Shown here: positions 1 through 5,962 of the stretch, one piece after another | Numbering within the stretch: position 1 is the first letter of the stretch | Layout: every line of letters begins with the position of its first letter | Assembly: GCA_023146365.1 (NCBI GenBank) | Contig: JAGLCE010000124.1 | Location: 1-16,170 of the forward strand | Reading direction: 5' to 3' | Origin: Endozoicomonadaceae bacterium | GTDB lineage: Bacteria > Pseudomonadota > Gammaproteobacteria > Pseudomonadales > Endozoicomonadaceae | DNA length: 16,170 nt | Notes under the pieces: model-generated | What the model saw: only the letters and a program-made list of their open reading frames with translations | The model's database searches: none | Told to the model about the DNA's origin: nothing | Position numbers and translations under genes: made by a program

Positions 1-117
1 GTTATAGAGGTAGATACCAAAAAAAGAGACTTTCTTTCGCCCTACTGAACTTGAGCTCACCCAGGCTCTTTGACCGAATACAGACCAGCCATAGCCTTCA
101 TCTGTATCAAAATCAAG
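1..117 (-). pseudogene. IS630-like DDE transposase fragment, cut by window edge
   Basis: Reading the minus strand from 117 to the window edge gives 39 codons without a stop. They contain the motifs DEGYGWSVFGQRA and GRKKVSFFGIYLYN. This resembles the middle of IS630-superfamily DDE transposases, where a D-E pair is followed by a Gly-Trp/Gly-Gln-Arg segment and a basic GxKK(V)xxxG strand. No start codon is present, and a stop lies immediately upstream in frame at 121-123. The upstream half of the gene is therefore missing and replaced by another element fragment. The fragment may continue beyond position 1. The family call rests on motif resemblance only. Confidence 0.55.
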
Positions 118-120
118 GGG

Positions 121-240
121 TCAGAGTAATTGATTTTTAAATCGTTCTGATTTCCTGTCTCCACCCCTTGAAAAAAATCTAATTGGGCGCTTAATCTGCT
201 TCTCAAGTTTATCAATAAACCTCTCATCCCCAAAACTATC
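121..240 (-). pseudogene. C-terminal fragment of a REP-associated (Y1/RAYT) transposase
   Basis: The minus frame reads FGDERFIDKLEKQIKRPIR followed by a basic Arg/Gly/Lys tail and a TGA stop at 121-123. This looks like the end of REP-associated tyrosine transposases (IS200-like Y1 proteins), which commonly finish with G-(S/D)-x-x-F-I-x-x-(L/M)-E-x-x-x-x-R and a basic tail. The stop lies in a CTCTGACCCC motif that I recall at the 3' end of similar transposase genes. The catalytic His-hydrophobic-His and Tyr parts are absent, so the remnant cannot be active. An open frame of 60 codons (121-303) exists only because it reads through the adjacent palindrome. The call is a resemblance, not a verified hit. 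Confidence 0.45.
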
Positions 241-241
241 T

Positions 242-267
242 CGTTCCCACGCTCCTGCGTGGGAACG
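242..267. repeat. REP-like palindrome, copy A
   Basis: This is a perfect 11-bp inverted repeat, CGTTCCCACGC with its complement, around a 4-base TCCT loop. The left flank is TCT and the right flank is CATA. The same core with the same flanks occurs inverted at 320-345. Such palindromes are common dispersed elements in gammaproteobacteria and are mobilised by REP-associated transposases; a fragment resembling one lies directly beside this copy. Confidence 0.75.
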
Positions 268-319
268 CATATTTATCCTTGATTTTGTAGTATTTCTTCC
301 CATTATTTAGTTCCGTATG

Positions 320-345
320 CATTCCCACGCAGCAGCGTGGGAATG
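320..345. repeat. REP-like palindrome, copy B (inverted relative to A)
   Basis: 11-bp arms, CATTCCCACGC and its complement, surround an AGCA loop. It differs from copy A by one base in each arm (a compensated pair, G to A and C to T) and by its loop. Its asymmetric flanks (TAT before, AGA after) show that it is inverted relative to copy A, with 52 bases between them. It abuts the point where homology to the group II intron reverse transcriptase stops. Confidence 0.75.
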
Positions 346-663
346 AGAAAAAATGGGCGTTAGTACCTGCGCTATGGCTTGCTGGATAACTCTGTCAGTC
401 ATCGTTGGAATTCCCAGTTGGCGTTTATCACCATCCGGCTTATCGATTTCAACGCGCCTGACCGGCGATGGTTGGTAGTGACCTGTTTCCATTTCAATAA
501 CAACCGCTTTCCAATTGCCCGCTTTAACCCAGTCAGGAAACTGCTCGATGGTCATACCATCTATACCAGCAGCTCCCTTGTTGGCTCGAACTCGTTTCCA
601 TGCAGCCTGTAGATTTACAGGCGATAGAACTTTTCCGGCATCTCTATACCAGAGCCTTACTGG
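346..663 (-). pseudogene. ltrA: Group II intron reverse transcriptase/maturase, N-terminal fragment
   Basis: The frame runs from just after an in-frame TAA (664-666) to the palindrome at 345. It contains VLSPVNLQAAWKRVRANKG, GAAGIDGMT, YQPSPVRRVEIDKPDG and GIPTMTDRVIQQAIAQVL. These are the N-terminal extension (RT0) and first RT blocks of bacterial group II intron-encoded proteins. Intact proteins have over 400 residues and a catalytic YADD box. Here about 105 codons remain and the rest is lost exactly at the palindrome, after LTPIFS. The first ATG in frame (555) is internal to the homology, so a start at 555 would be artificial. Intron RNA-like sequence lies immediately upstream on the same strand. 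Confidence 0.85.
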
Positions 664-902
664 TTAATTACCGATCGCTTGCTAAGCAGATCTCCCCCTG
701 TTCATCAATAAAAAGAAAACATAAACTTTCACTGAACTGCTGCATCATTTACGGTGGCCGTTAGATCACATGGCTTCGTCGTCTTGTTCCAACTCGCCTC
801 CAGCCTACGCCTCATATGATGTTTTTGTTCATCACTCGCAGTTTTGCTAGCGGCTTCCTCTCAACCAGACCTCACGGTCAAGCCCTTGCCATTCGCTAGT
901 AG
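664..902 (-). ncRNA. 5' domain region of a degraded group II (IIC-like) intron RNA
   Basis: Upstream of the reverse transcriptase fragment on the minus strand, the sequence reads GTGAGGTCTGG, then GAGGAAGCCG, AGCAAAAC, GTGATGAACAAAAAC and a GGCGTAGGCTGGAGG segment. This order is familiar from domain I of bacterial group IIC introns, which precede the ORF carried in domain IV. I cannot place the 5' splice boundary because no clear GTGYG start is visible. The intron has lost everything after the first part of its ORF, including domains V and VI, so it is not a functional ribozyme. The right-hand boundary at about 902 is approximate. Confidence 0.6.
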
Positions 903-1091
903 TTAGCATCTAATAGCGTTCATTAAATTAATAAAATCGCTATGGATGGTGACCTTCCTACAGAGAACTTTCACATCAACATCAGCAGCATCAAGCATTG
1001 CTCCAATTATATGCTGGCTACTGGCAATGATTATCAGCTTTTTCTCAGTAAGTAAGCACAATAGTAAGGCTCGCTCCACAGCAGAACTTAG
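903..1091 (-). pseudogene. Unrecognised coding-like fragment between intron relic and attC
   Basis: The minus strand has 62 sense codons between stops at 1092-1094 and 903-905, with no ATG near the 5' end. A GTG at about residue 6 could serve as a start. The sequence looks protein-like: it contains LLTEKKLIIIASSQHIIGA and then MLDAADVDVKVLCRKVTIHS. I do not recognise the family. It ends exactly where the intron RNA-like sequence begins and starts next to the attC-like site, so it may be the tail of a cassette-borne gene or a gene cut by rearrangement. It could also be a chance open frame. Confidence 0.3.
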
Positions 1092-1104
1092 TCATCGCAA
1101 GTAA

Positions 1105-1176
1105 ACATAACAAGAACTGGCATGTTCGCCCTTCGGACTGGATTCGCTTCGCTCGCCCATGCTGTTGGCGTTAGAT
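1105..1176 (+). mobile_element. Integron attC-like recombination site
   Basis: The right side is CATGCTGTTGGCGTTAGAT, ending in the R' box GTTAGAT (1170-1176), which fits GTTRRRY. The left side is ACATAACAAGAACTGGCATG. Folding pairs TAAC with GTTA, leaves a mismatched three-base spacer (AAG against the GGC of GGCG), then pairs AAC and GCATG with GTT and CATGC while extra left-arm bases bulge out. This is the attC layout of R, unpaired spacer and L with extrahelical base(s). The left R'' box (ACATAAC) is imperfect. Length is 72 bp, within the usual attC range. The 5'-nucleotidase start codon lies 22 bases after the expected crossover point, as in cassettes with short leaders. No integrase gene is in the window. 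Confidence 0.65.
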
Positions 1177-1192
1177 TTTAATCGGAGTATAA

Positions 1193-1435
1193 ATGGCTTA
1201 TTCAATAGATAGAAAATTAGTCATAACTGTTTCATCAAGTTTATTATTTGATTTAAGTGAATCAGATGAAGTGTTTAGTAAAAATGGAGCAAAGGCTTAT
1301 AAGGAATATCAAGAACAGAATTTAGATAATATTCTTGAAAAAGAAGTAGCCTTTCCATTTGTTATCAGATTTTTAAGTATAAGGGAAAATGGGTCAAGTC
1401 ACTTTTACAATAAAACTGTCCTACCTACGCTTTAA
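1193..1435 (+). pseudogene. 5'-nucleotidase (PF06189-type), truncated after about 65 residues
   Basis: The N-terminus has LVITVSSSLLFDLSESDEVF followed by GAKAYKEYQ and AFPFVIRFLSI. This matches the start of the cytosolic 5'-nucleotidase family of PF06189, whose members dephosphorylate nucleoside monophosphates and are usually about 300 residues long. Similarity stops near FLSIREN. The last residues and the stop come from a hairpin element at 1393-1490, and no continuation of the gene is seen beyond it. A GGAG ribosome binding site at 1184-1187 is 5 bases before the ATG. The start falls just after the attC-like site, which suggests it was once an integron cassette gene. The remaining piece should be inactive. 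Confidence 0.7.
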
Positions 1436-1490
1436 TTATGCCAAGATCCCAGCGAATTGAATATGAGTTTTATTGTACAAGTGACTTGAC
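1393..1490. repeat. Long hairpin / MITE-like inverted repeat ending the 5'-nucleotidase fragment
   Basis: Two 25-base arms (1393-1417 and 1466-1490), starting GTCAAGTCAC and ending AATAAAACT, are reverse complements at 24 of 25 positions. They enclose 48 bases. A second, outer pair, AAAATGGGTC (1386-1395) and GACCCATTTT (1504-1513), is offset by a 13-base T-rich insertion. The right arm is followed by CTCTTTTTTTC, so transcripts on the plus strand could also end here. It interrupts the nucleotidase reading frame. No coding sequence fits inside, so a non-autonomous element or the two ends of a deleted IS are the likeliest origins. Confidence 0.65.
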
Positions 1491-1725
1491 TCTTTTTTTC
1501 TATGACCCATTTTTTTCTATGCTGGCAATCTAGGGACTTCCAAGATCTGCTTCAAGTTTTGTCCCGTATATAGGTAAAATACATTGATTCTTTAGAAAAA
1601 ATATGCTTAAAAATAAAGGATAAGCCCCCCCAATAGATTATTCAGCGTAACAATGAGGGATCACCACTAAGGCAACTTTATCAGTAGCAATTCGACAGAG
1701 AACATTCTAATAATCATGAATATGG
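1491..1725. other. Intergenic stretch without recognisable features
   Basis: AT-rich sequence between the hairpin and the 3' end of the effector gene. I find no open frame with family resemblance, no RNA gene and no convincing terminator for the effector transcript. Confidence 0.5.
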
Positions 1726-3720
1726 TTAATTCTGTTTATCTTTTTTTGAAGGAGAAGGTCCATCTGAGACTTCTACTTGTCGCTGTATCAGGCGCCTAAC
1801 ATCTGACCACTCAAAAGAAATATTGGTGAAGGGGTTTTTACCATACTCCCGATAAGACTTCTTAAGAGCATCAAAACTAATATGTGTACCACCTATAATA
1901 ACCATTTTTTCTGACGCGTCGAAATAAATTGGGCACTTGTCTATCTGGTCAACTTCTAGGGGTGAGAGTGAATTAAATTCAGGCGTATTTTCGTAACGTT
2001 TGTATTTTTTTAACGGCTCCCACGTACTCATAAAAACTTCCTTTGTAGCACTATTAGCGCATGTTTTCTTAATTACATCGAATGCACGTTCAATAAAATC
2101 ATCATAGAGATTAATATTAGAGCTAAAAAATGTACTCTTCGTGAAATCAGATATACCAAACATATCGTACAGCTTAGTACGAAAGTGCATATGAAGCACA
2201 ACCTCATCAATCCCTTCAACCCCTCCGGCATTATCAATCGATACCATCGGATGACTTGCTATATGGTCCTTTTTTATTTCATCTATAGCAATACTGTTAA
2301 GCTTATTAATTTCATATATAATCATCATTTTATTACCAAACTCTCTTAAGCTTGTAGGATCATTTGTTTCATAAGCCTTGGTTTCTGCCGCCAACAACAT
2401 AGGATACAATTCAATTTCATCTAATATGAAACTCACTCCATCCTCACATGTGGCCAAACTTTGCTCTATAATAGTTATATAATTTATCAGAGAATGCTCA
2501 TCCATCTCCTTAAATACCAGTAACATATTGATAATACGATTAGCTAAAAATGAACGTGTTTCTTCATTGTCATAATCAGCCACAGCTACCATGTTTCCCA
2601 AAAATAAGCGCAGAGATTGATGCTGATCTGAATTAAGGGCAGTAAGATCTGGCATTTCGACATGATCAGTAGAAATATCCACCCAAAACTTCATGGCTCG
2701 ATCAAGTGTCGTAAATTCAGGCTCATCTTGCAATAATATCTGAACATTATTAGAAGATACATTAATAAAATCCAAGAGAAGTTTCTTAATGAGTTCGATA
2801 GATAGATTTGCATCTACCAGATCGATAGTACGTTGACCACCACTTGATATTTTTCTTCTTAACTGCATAATCCAATCAGGTAGACTTGTCACTTGAGAGC
2901 ATCCTGTTAAAATAAGATGGCCTCCCACAAAAATTCTTTCCCCAAGGCCAGTCAAAATATTAAATCCATTAATTTCAAGTGAACTGCTTATCGAAATATC
3001 CTTGAGGTATTTCTTATCAATACAAGGGATACTAATAATACGCTGTTTATCATTGATCGCTTCATCGTCACCGTTTTCGTTTTCGTTTATAGAGATCGTT
3101 TCATCGTCTTCCTCTATGTCTTCCTTTATATGGATATCGGTGTGGTTTATGCATAAATTTTGCATATTCCTAATCTCTTCGATTCTGATGATTAGTAATG
3201 GACACAGATAAATAGAAGCTAGACCCTTTATAGTGATATTATTTCCAAAACAAGTAATTTTATAACAGCTGACAATATCAACGGCACCACAAAAATTACA
3301 GCCGTTTCCTATGTGAGTAATATTTTCGCAGAAGGAAATAATAATCGTGCCTTTTACAGTGATATGGTCTCCCATGTGAGTTAGGTTACGACAGGAATAA
3401 ATATCAACATCCCCTTCTACAGTAACATTATCAGGAAAATATTTCAGATTATTATCTTTATTAAAAACAACATTTCCTGTAACTACATAGTGAACGTCAT
3501 TTGTATAAGTTCCGTCTATTAATAGTTTTTTAAAGTCACCATCAGTAATATTTTGGCACCTAACTATTGCCCGACTTGATAGTGAGCTTTTGTTCTGATC
3601 TACCGGATAAATATCAGCATCGGGGATGCTTTTACTGGTTACTTGCTCTTCATTGTTATGTGGCGAATCCACATTTACTGACATTGCTAGCTCTGGATAT
3701 ACTATTCCGTCTACATTCAT
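1726..3720 (-). CDS. LRR effector with NEL-type E3 ubiquitin ligase domain and C-terminal U-box-like domain
   Basis: 664 residues. Residues 90-175 and about 250-285 carry leucine-rich-like repeats with a 21-residue period (for example CRNLTHMGDHITVKG and CENITHIGNGCNFCG), split by an acidic insertion at 198-222. From about 275 to 575 the sequence follows the NEL domain of IpaH/SspH/SlrP effectors: SLPDWI, TIDLVDANLS, then SLATCEDGVSF with putative catalytic Cys425 in the C-E-D motif, SLREFGNKMMIIYEI, EVVLHMHFRTKLYDMFGI and a final STWEPLKKYKR. NEL enzymes are delivered into host cells by type III secretion and transfer ubiquitin through that cysteine. Residues 596-645 (CPIYF, VIIGGTHISFDALKKSY, GKNPFTN) resemble a U-box. 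The gene is AT-rich compared with its core neighbours, suggesting transfer. AGG precedes the ATG by 9 bases; Met13 is an alternative start. No secretion system or chaperone gene is nearby. NEL is confident, U-box probable. Confidence 0.85.
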   Translation of the reverse strand: MNVDGIVYPELAMSVNVDSPHNNEEQVTSKSIPDADIYPVDQNKSSLSSRAIVRCQNITDGDFKKLLIDGTYTNDVHYVVTGNVVFNKDNNLKYFPDNVTVEGDVDIYSCRNLTHMGDHITVKGTIIISFCENITHIGNGCNFCGAVDIVSCYKITCFGNNITIKGLASIYLCPLLIIRIEEIRNMQNLCINHTDIHIKEDIEEDDETISINENENGDDEAINDKQRIISIPCIDKKYLKDISISSSLEINGFNILTGLGERIFVGGHLILTGCSQVTSLPDWIMQLRRKISSGGQRTIDLVDANLSIELIKKLLLDFINVSSNNVQILLQDEPEFTTLDRAMKFWVDISTDHVEMPDLTALNSDQHQSLRLFLGNMVAVADYDNEETRSFLANRIINMLLVFKEMDEHSLINYITIIEQSLATCEDGVSFILDEIELYPMLLAAETKAYETNDPTSLREFGNKMMIIYEINKLNSIAIDEIKKDHIASHPMVSIDNAGGVEGIDEVVLHMHFRTKLYDMFGISDFTKSTFFSSNINLYDDFIERAFDVIKKTCANSATKEVFMSTWEPLKKYKRYENTPEFNSLSPLEVDQIDKCPIYFDASEKMVIIGGTHISFDALKKSYREYGKNPFTNISFEWSDVRRLIQRQVEVSDGPSPSKKDKQN

Positions 3721-3901
3721 ATAGCTATACCTATGTGTTTTTTAATAACATTAATATTAATTAACTCTAATTTAACAGAATTCTCAAACAATCCTTATGT
3801 TAGACAGTCATTTGTTACTTTAATTTCACTTCAAATTTTATTAATATGCGGATTCCAGTCATCAGTGCGACACCATGTAATTATGCAGCAGAAAAAATGG
3901 T

Positions 3902-3926
3902 AACGTGGCAGGCAGCGGCCACCGTT
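3902..3926 (-). terminator. Possible Rho-independent terminator, minus strand
   Basis: AACGTGGC (3902-3909) pairs with GCCACCGTT (3918-3926) with one bulged base. Read on the minus strand, the stem is followed four bases later by six Ts (complement of 3892-3897). It could stop transcripts arriving from the protease gene, whose 3' end is about 400 bases upstream, before they enter the effector gene. Confidence 0.35.
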
Positions 3927-3985
3927 TATCTTCTATGTACATTAGCTTTTGATAAACATTAATCGTTTTTAAATTTTTGAATCAA

Positions 3986-4215
3986 ATGAGTCAACCTACA
4001 AAACTGATGCATTTCAAGCCGAATGATATGCAGTGTGGCTACGTTACGATTTCCAATTTTGACGCAGAGGCCACTCGCTTCACTTCATTGCTGGATCAGA
4101 TGAGTTGTTGTTTGATATCAAACATATTCTGCTCGGATCAACAGAATACTCCATAAAAAACACTGAAAGCTCTCGCATGTTGTGCGTTATCCAATATTCA
4201 ACCGGAAGGAAATGA
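3986..4215 (+). pseudogene. Small unrecognised gene with a probable frameshift
   Basis: An ATG at 3986 opens a 56-codon frame reading MSQPTKLMHFKPNDMQCGY and SNFDAEATRFTSLLD, which ends in a Cys-rich, unlikely tail at 4154-4156. Around 4095-4105 a second frame takes over with equally protein-like sequence (GSDELLFDIKHILLGSTEYS, then SSRMLCVIQYSTGRK) and stops at 4213-4215. Joining them gives about 76 residues, so a one-base indel near 4100 is likely. I do not recognise the product. No good ribosome binding site precedes the ATG. It lies on the strand opposite to both neighbours. Alternatively only the first, short ORF is used, or both frames are open by chance. Confidence 0.35.
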
Positions 4216-4323
4216 TCTGACTAAAAGAAAAAGCAGCAATATGTCCAACTACCGCAGTCCACTACCAGGGTTTTCATTAATCTATAGAGACTCGTTTATG
4301 GTGAAAAGCGGCTGAGCTGACCG

Positions 4324-5163
4324 TTAATCGCTATTTTCACGCATCGTACGATGAAGCCATGTATAAAATGATGAGACATTCGTGTAAATGCCATATTTAT
4401 TAGCATGTCCACAGCCGTTACCCCAAGAAACAATACCCAGCTGTACCAGACGCGGACGACGACCACCAGACAAGACAACAAGGGGGCCACCACTGTCGCC
4501 GTAGCATGCGTCTTTTCCACCATCAATGTAACCCGCACAAATTTCATGACGAGACAGTTTAGCAGAATCACGGTTAAATATGGAGCAAGACCGCCAAGAG
4601 ACAATAGGAACATTCACCACATGCATGATTGACGGCACACAATTGATTTTCTCATCGATAAAACCCCAGCCTGCCACGGTCGCCATGGCACCTTCGTACC
4701 CAGACAGCTGCATCACATGCTTATTGGCCAACGGTAAGTAATCGATATTATGATCCATGATCGGTTCTTGCAACTTGATAAGCGCAACATCACCTTCGCC
4801 TTTCCACCATTTGCGCAAAAACACCGCAGAAGCCTTCACATAGATACCTTGTGAAGGATCAGAAAGGTCGGTGGCACCAGCCTTAATCTCCAGAAACTCA
4901 AGTAACATACTGTGACTCTTATCGTGCAAACAATGGGCTGCAGTCAGCACCCACTGTGGTGCTACTAACGAACCGCCACAAAAATGTTGCCCACCTGCTT
5001 GCAGCGAAACCAGCCAAGGCTGTCTTTCAACGGTTGTCGTGTGTCCGCCAACGACGTTGAAAACATTTGGATCATCCCAGTCATCGCCTAAGACGGGGGG
5101 TAGAGGCAAAACACTCAACCAAAGCAGGACCAATAATGACAGTCCGTGAACTATATTCTTCAT
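4324..5163 (-). CDS. Secreted trypsin-like serine protease (S1 family)
   Basis: Starting at the ATG at 5163, preceded by GGGAG four bases upstream, the protein has 279 residues. An upstream ATG at 5187 would add eight residues and spoil the signal peptide. The N-terminus is a Lys followed by a long Leu-rich core ending near Val-Leu-Gly, a Sec signal peptide. The catalytic triad is visible: His77 in LTAAHC, Asp125 in DVALIKL and Ser224 in GDSGGP. An Asp six residues before that serine (KDACYGDSGG) matches Asp189 of trypsin, and SWGNGC and YGIYT match the 216 and 226 regions, so cleavage after Arg/Lys is expected. The mature N-terminus is probably VVGG, but the residue before it is Asn, not Arg/Lys, so self-activation by a tryptic cut is not expected. 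The six cysteines after the signal peptide fit the family's disulfides. Likely a digestive or virulence-type exoprotease. Confidence 0.92.
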   Translation of the reverse strand: MKNIVHGLSLLVLLWLSVLPLPPVLGDDWDDPNVFNVVGGHTTTVERQPWLVSLQAGGQHFCGGSLVAPQWVLTAAHCLHDKSHSMLLEFLEIKAGATDLSDPSQGIYVKASAVFLRKWWKGEGDVALIKLQEPIMDHNIDYLPLANKHVMQLSGYEGAMATVAGWGFIDEKINCVPSIMHVVNVPIVSWRSCSIFNRDSAKLSRHEICAGYIDGGKDACYGDSGGPLVVLSGGRRPRLVQLGIVSWGNGCGHANKYGIYTNVSSFYTWLHRTMRENSD

Positions 5164-5300
5164 AAAACTCCCAGTACTCATCATCATTCAACATAAAACA
5201 ACCGTACCAGGCAGACAGAACATTTCTGGTAACCTTACTCTCAGTAAGACTACGAATTTTCTCTAAGGTTCAATCAATACTGGCAGTCAATCGTATAACT

Positions 5301-5348
5301 GGTTTTGGTTTTGGTTTTGGTTTTGGTTTTGGTTTTGGTTTTGGTTTT
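5301..5348. repeat. Hexanucleotide tandem repeat (GGTTTT) x 8
   Basis: Eight perfect copies of GGTTTT lie between the divergently transcribed protease (start 5163) and ubiC (start 5429), about 140 and 80 bases from the respective start codons. It is intergenic: one plus-strand frame is open through it (Gly-Phe repeats) but lacks a start. Slipped-strand changes in copy number could alter promoter spacing for either gene. Its eight GG tracts could also form two-layer G-quadruplexes. No other tract of this kind is in the window. Confidence 0.95.
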
Positions 5349-5428
5349 GCTCGCCTTTCGGTTTGCATCATTAGAAGATATGCCTCACACTCTGGTGAAA
5401 TTATTGAAATGATAACCTCATTACTCTC

Positions 5429-5962
5429 ATGCCTTCATGTTGTATATCCAGTCAAAACTGGCGACCGACACAAGGTCTAACTGTGCCAGATGAATGGCGT
5501 TATTGGCTGAAACACAGGGGATCATTGACCCTGAAACTTCAGCAGGCATTTCCCGGCTCTTTCGCCATAGAAGTCATCCGTCACGACTGGGGAGTCCCGA
5601 TGCCGACCGAGCGTCGAGTACTAGATATTCAAGAACGAACCAAGACTAGTATTCGGGAAGTACTATTAATCTGTAATGGTCATCCAAAGGTGTTTGCCCG
5701 TAGTATTTTTCCGGTTACATCACTCCATGGACGAAATCACCGCCTACTTCGATTAAGGGATCGTCCTCTGGGTGATATACTGTTTGCTGACCCTACACTT
5801 AAACGTGGCAAGTTCGAGGTCTCATCAGTGGCGGCGAATGTCTTTAATCCATGGCTTTCATTAAGCTATCAGGATGAAATCGCTTGGGGGCGTCGCTCAG
5901 TCTTTCACTTGTCAGGCAAACCGTTATTGGTCAGTGAATTTTTCCTGCCAGACCCCAGATAG
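5429..5962 (+). CDS. ubiC: Chorismate pyruvate-lyase (chorismate lyase)
   Basis: Converts chorismate to 4-hydroxybenzoate and pyruvate, the first committed step of ubiquinone synthesis, in the cytosol. The 177-residue protein is close to the usual 165-190. Family landmarks are visible in order: WLKHRGSLTLKL (26-37), the REVLL strand (76-80), FARSIFPVTSL with Arg91 in the place of the product-binding arginine, PLGDILF (113-119), WGRRSVF (153-159) and GKPLLVSEFFLP with Glu170 in the place of the catalytic glutamate. The start is uncertain because no ribosome binding site is evident, but W11-R12-P13 already fits the family N-terminus. In many gammaproteobacteria ubiA follows directly; here it does not. 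A tandem repeat lies about 80 bases upstream, within the probable promoter region. Confidence 0.9.
   Translation: MPSCCISSQNWRPTQGLTVPDEWRYWLKHRGSLTLKLQQAFPGSFAIEVIRHDWGVPMPTERRVLDIQERTKTSIREVLLICNGHPKVFARSIFPVTSLHGRNHRLLRLRDRPLGDILFADPTLKRGKFEVSSVAANVFNPWLSLSYQDEIAWGRRSVFHLSGKPLLVSEFFLPDPR

Noticed and set aside
307..555. An 82-residue protein starting at the ATG at 555
   Set aside because: Homology to the intron reverse transcriptase starts upstream of this ATG and the tail is read-through of a palindrome, so it is a gene fragment.
760..766. GTTAGAT, a second possible attC R' box
   Set aside because: No matching left arm with L/R pairing was found nearby, and the motif lies within sequence that reads as group II intron RNA.
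4296..4613. 105-codon minus-strand frame inside the protease gene
   Set aside because: An out-of-frame shadow of the S1 protease, whose catalytic motifs are all in the other frame.
5301..5348. Telomere-like repeat
   Set aside because: Resembles ciliate-type T/G repeats only superficially. It is internal, short, and flanked by ordinary bacterial genes.
5170..5480. Long plus-strand open frame through the GGTTTT repeat giving a Gly-Phe repeat
   Set aside because: No start codon before the repeat, no ribosome binding site, and it overlaps ubiC in another frame.
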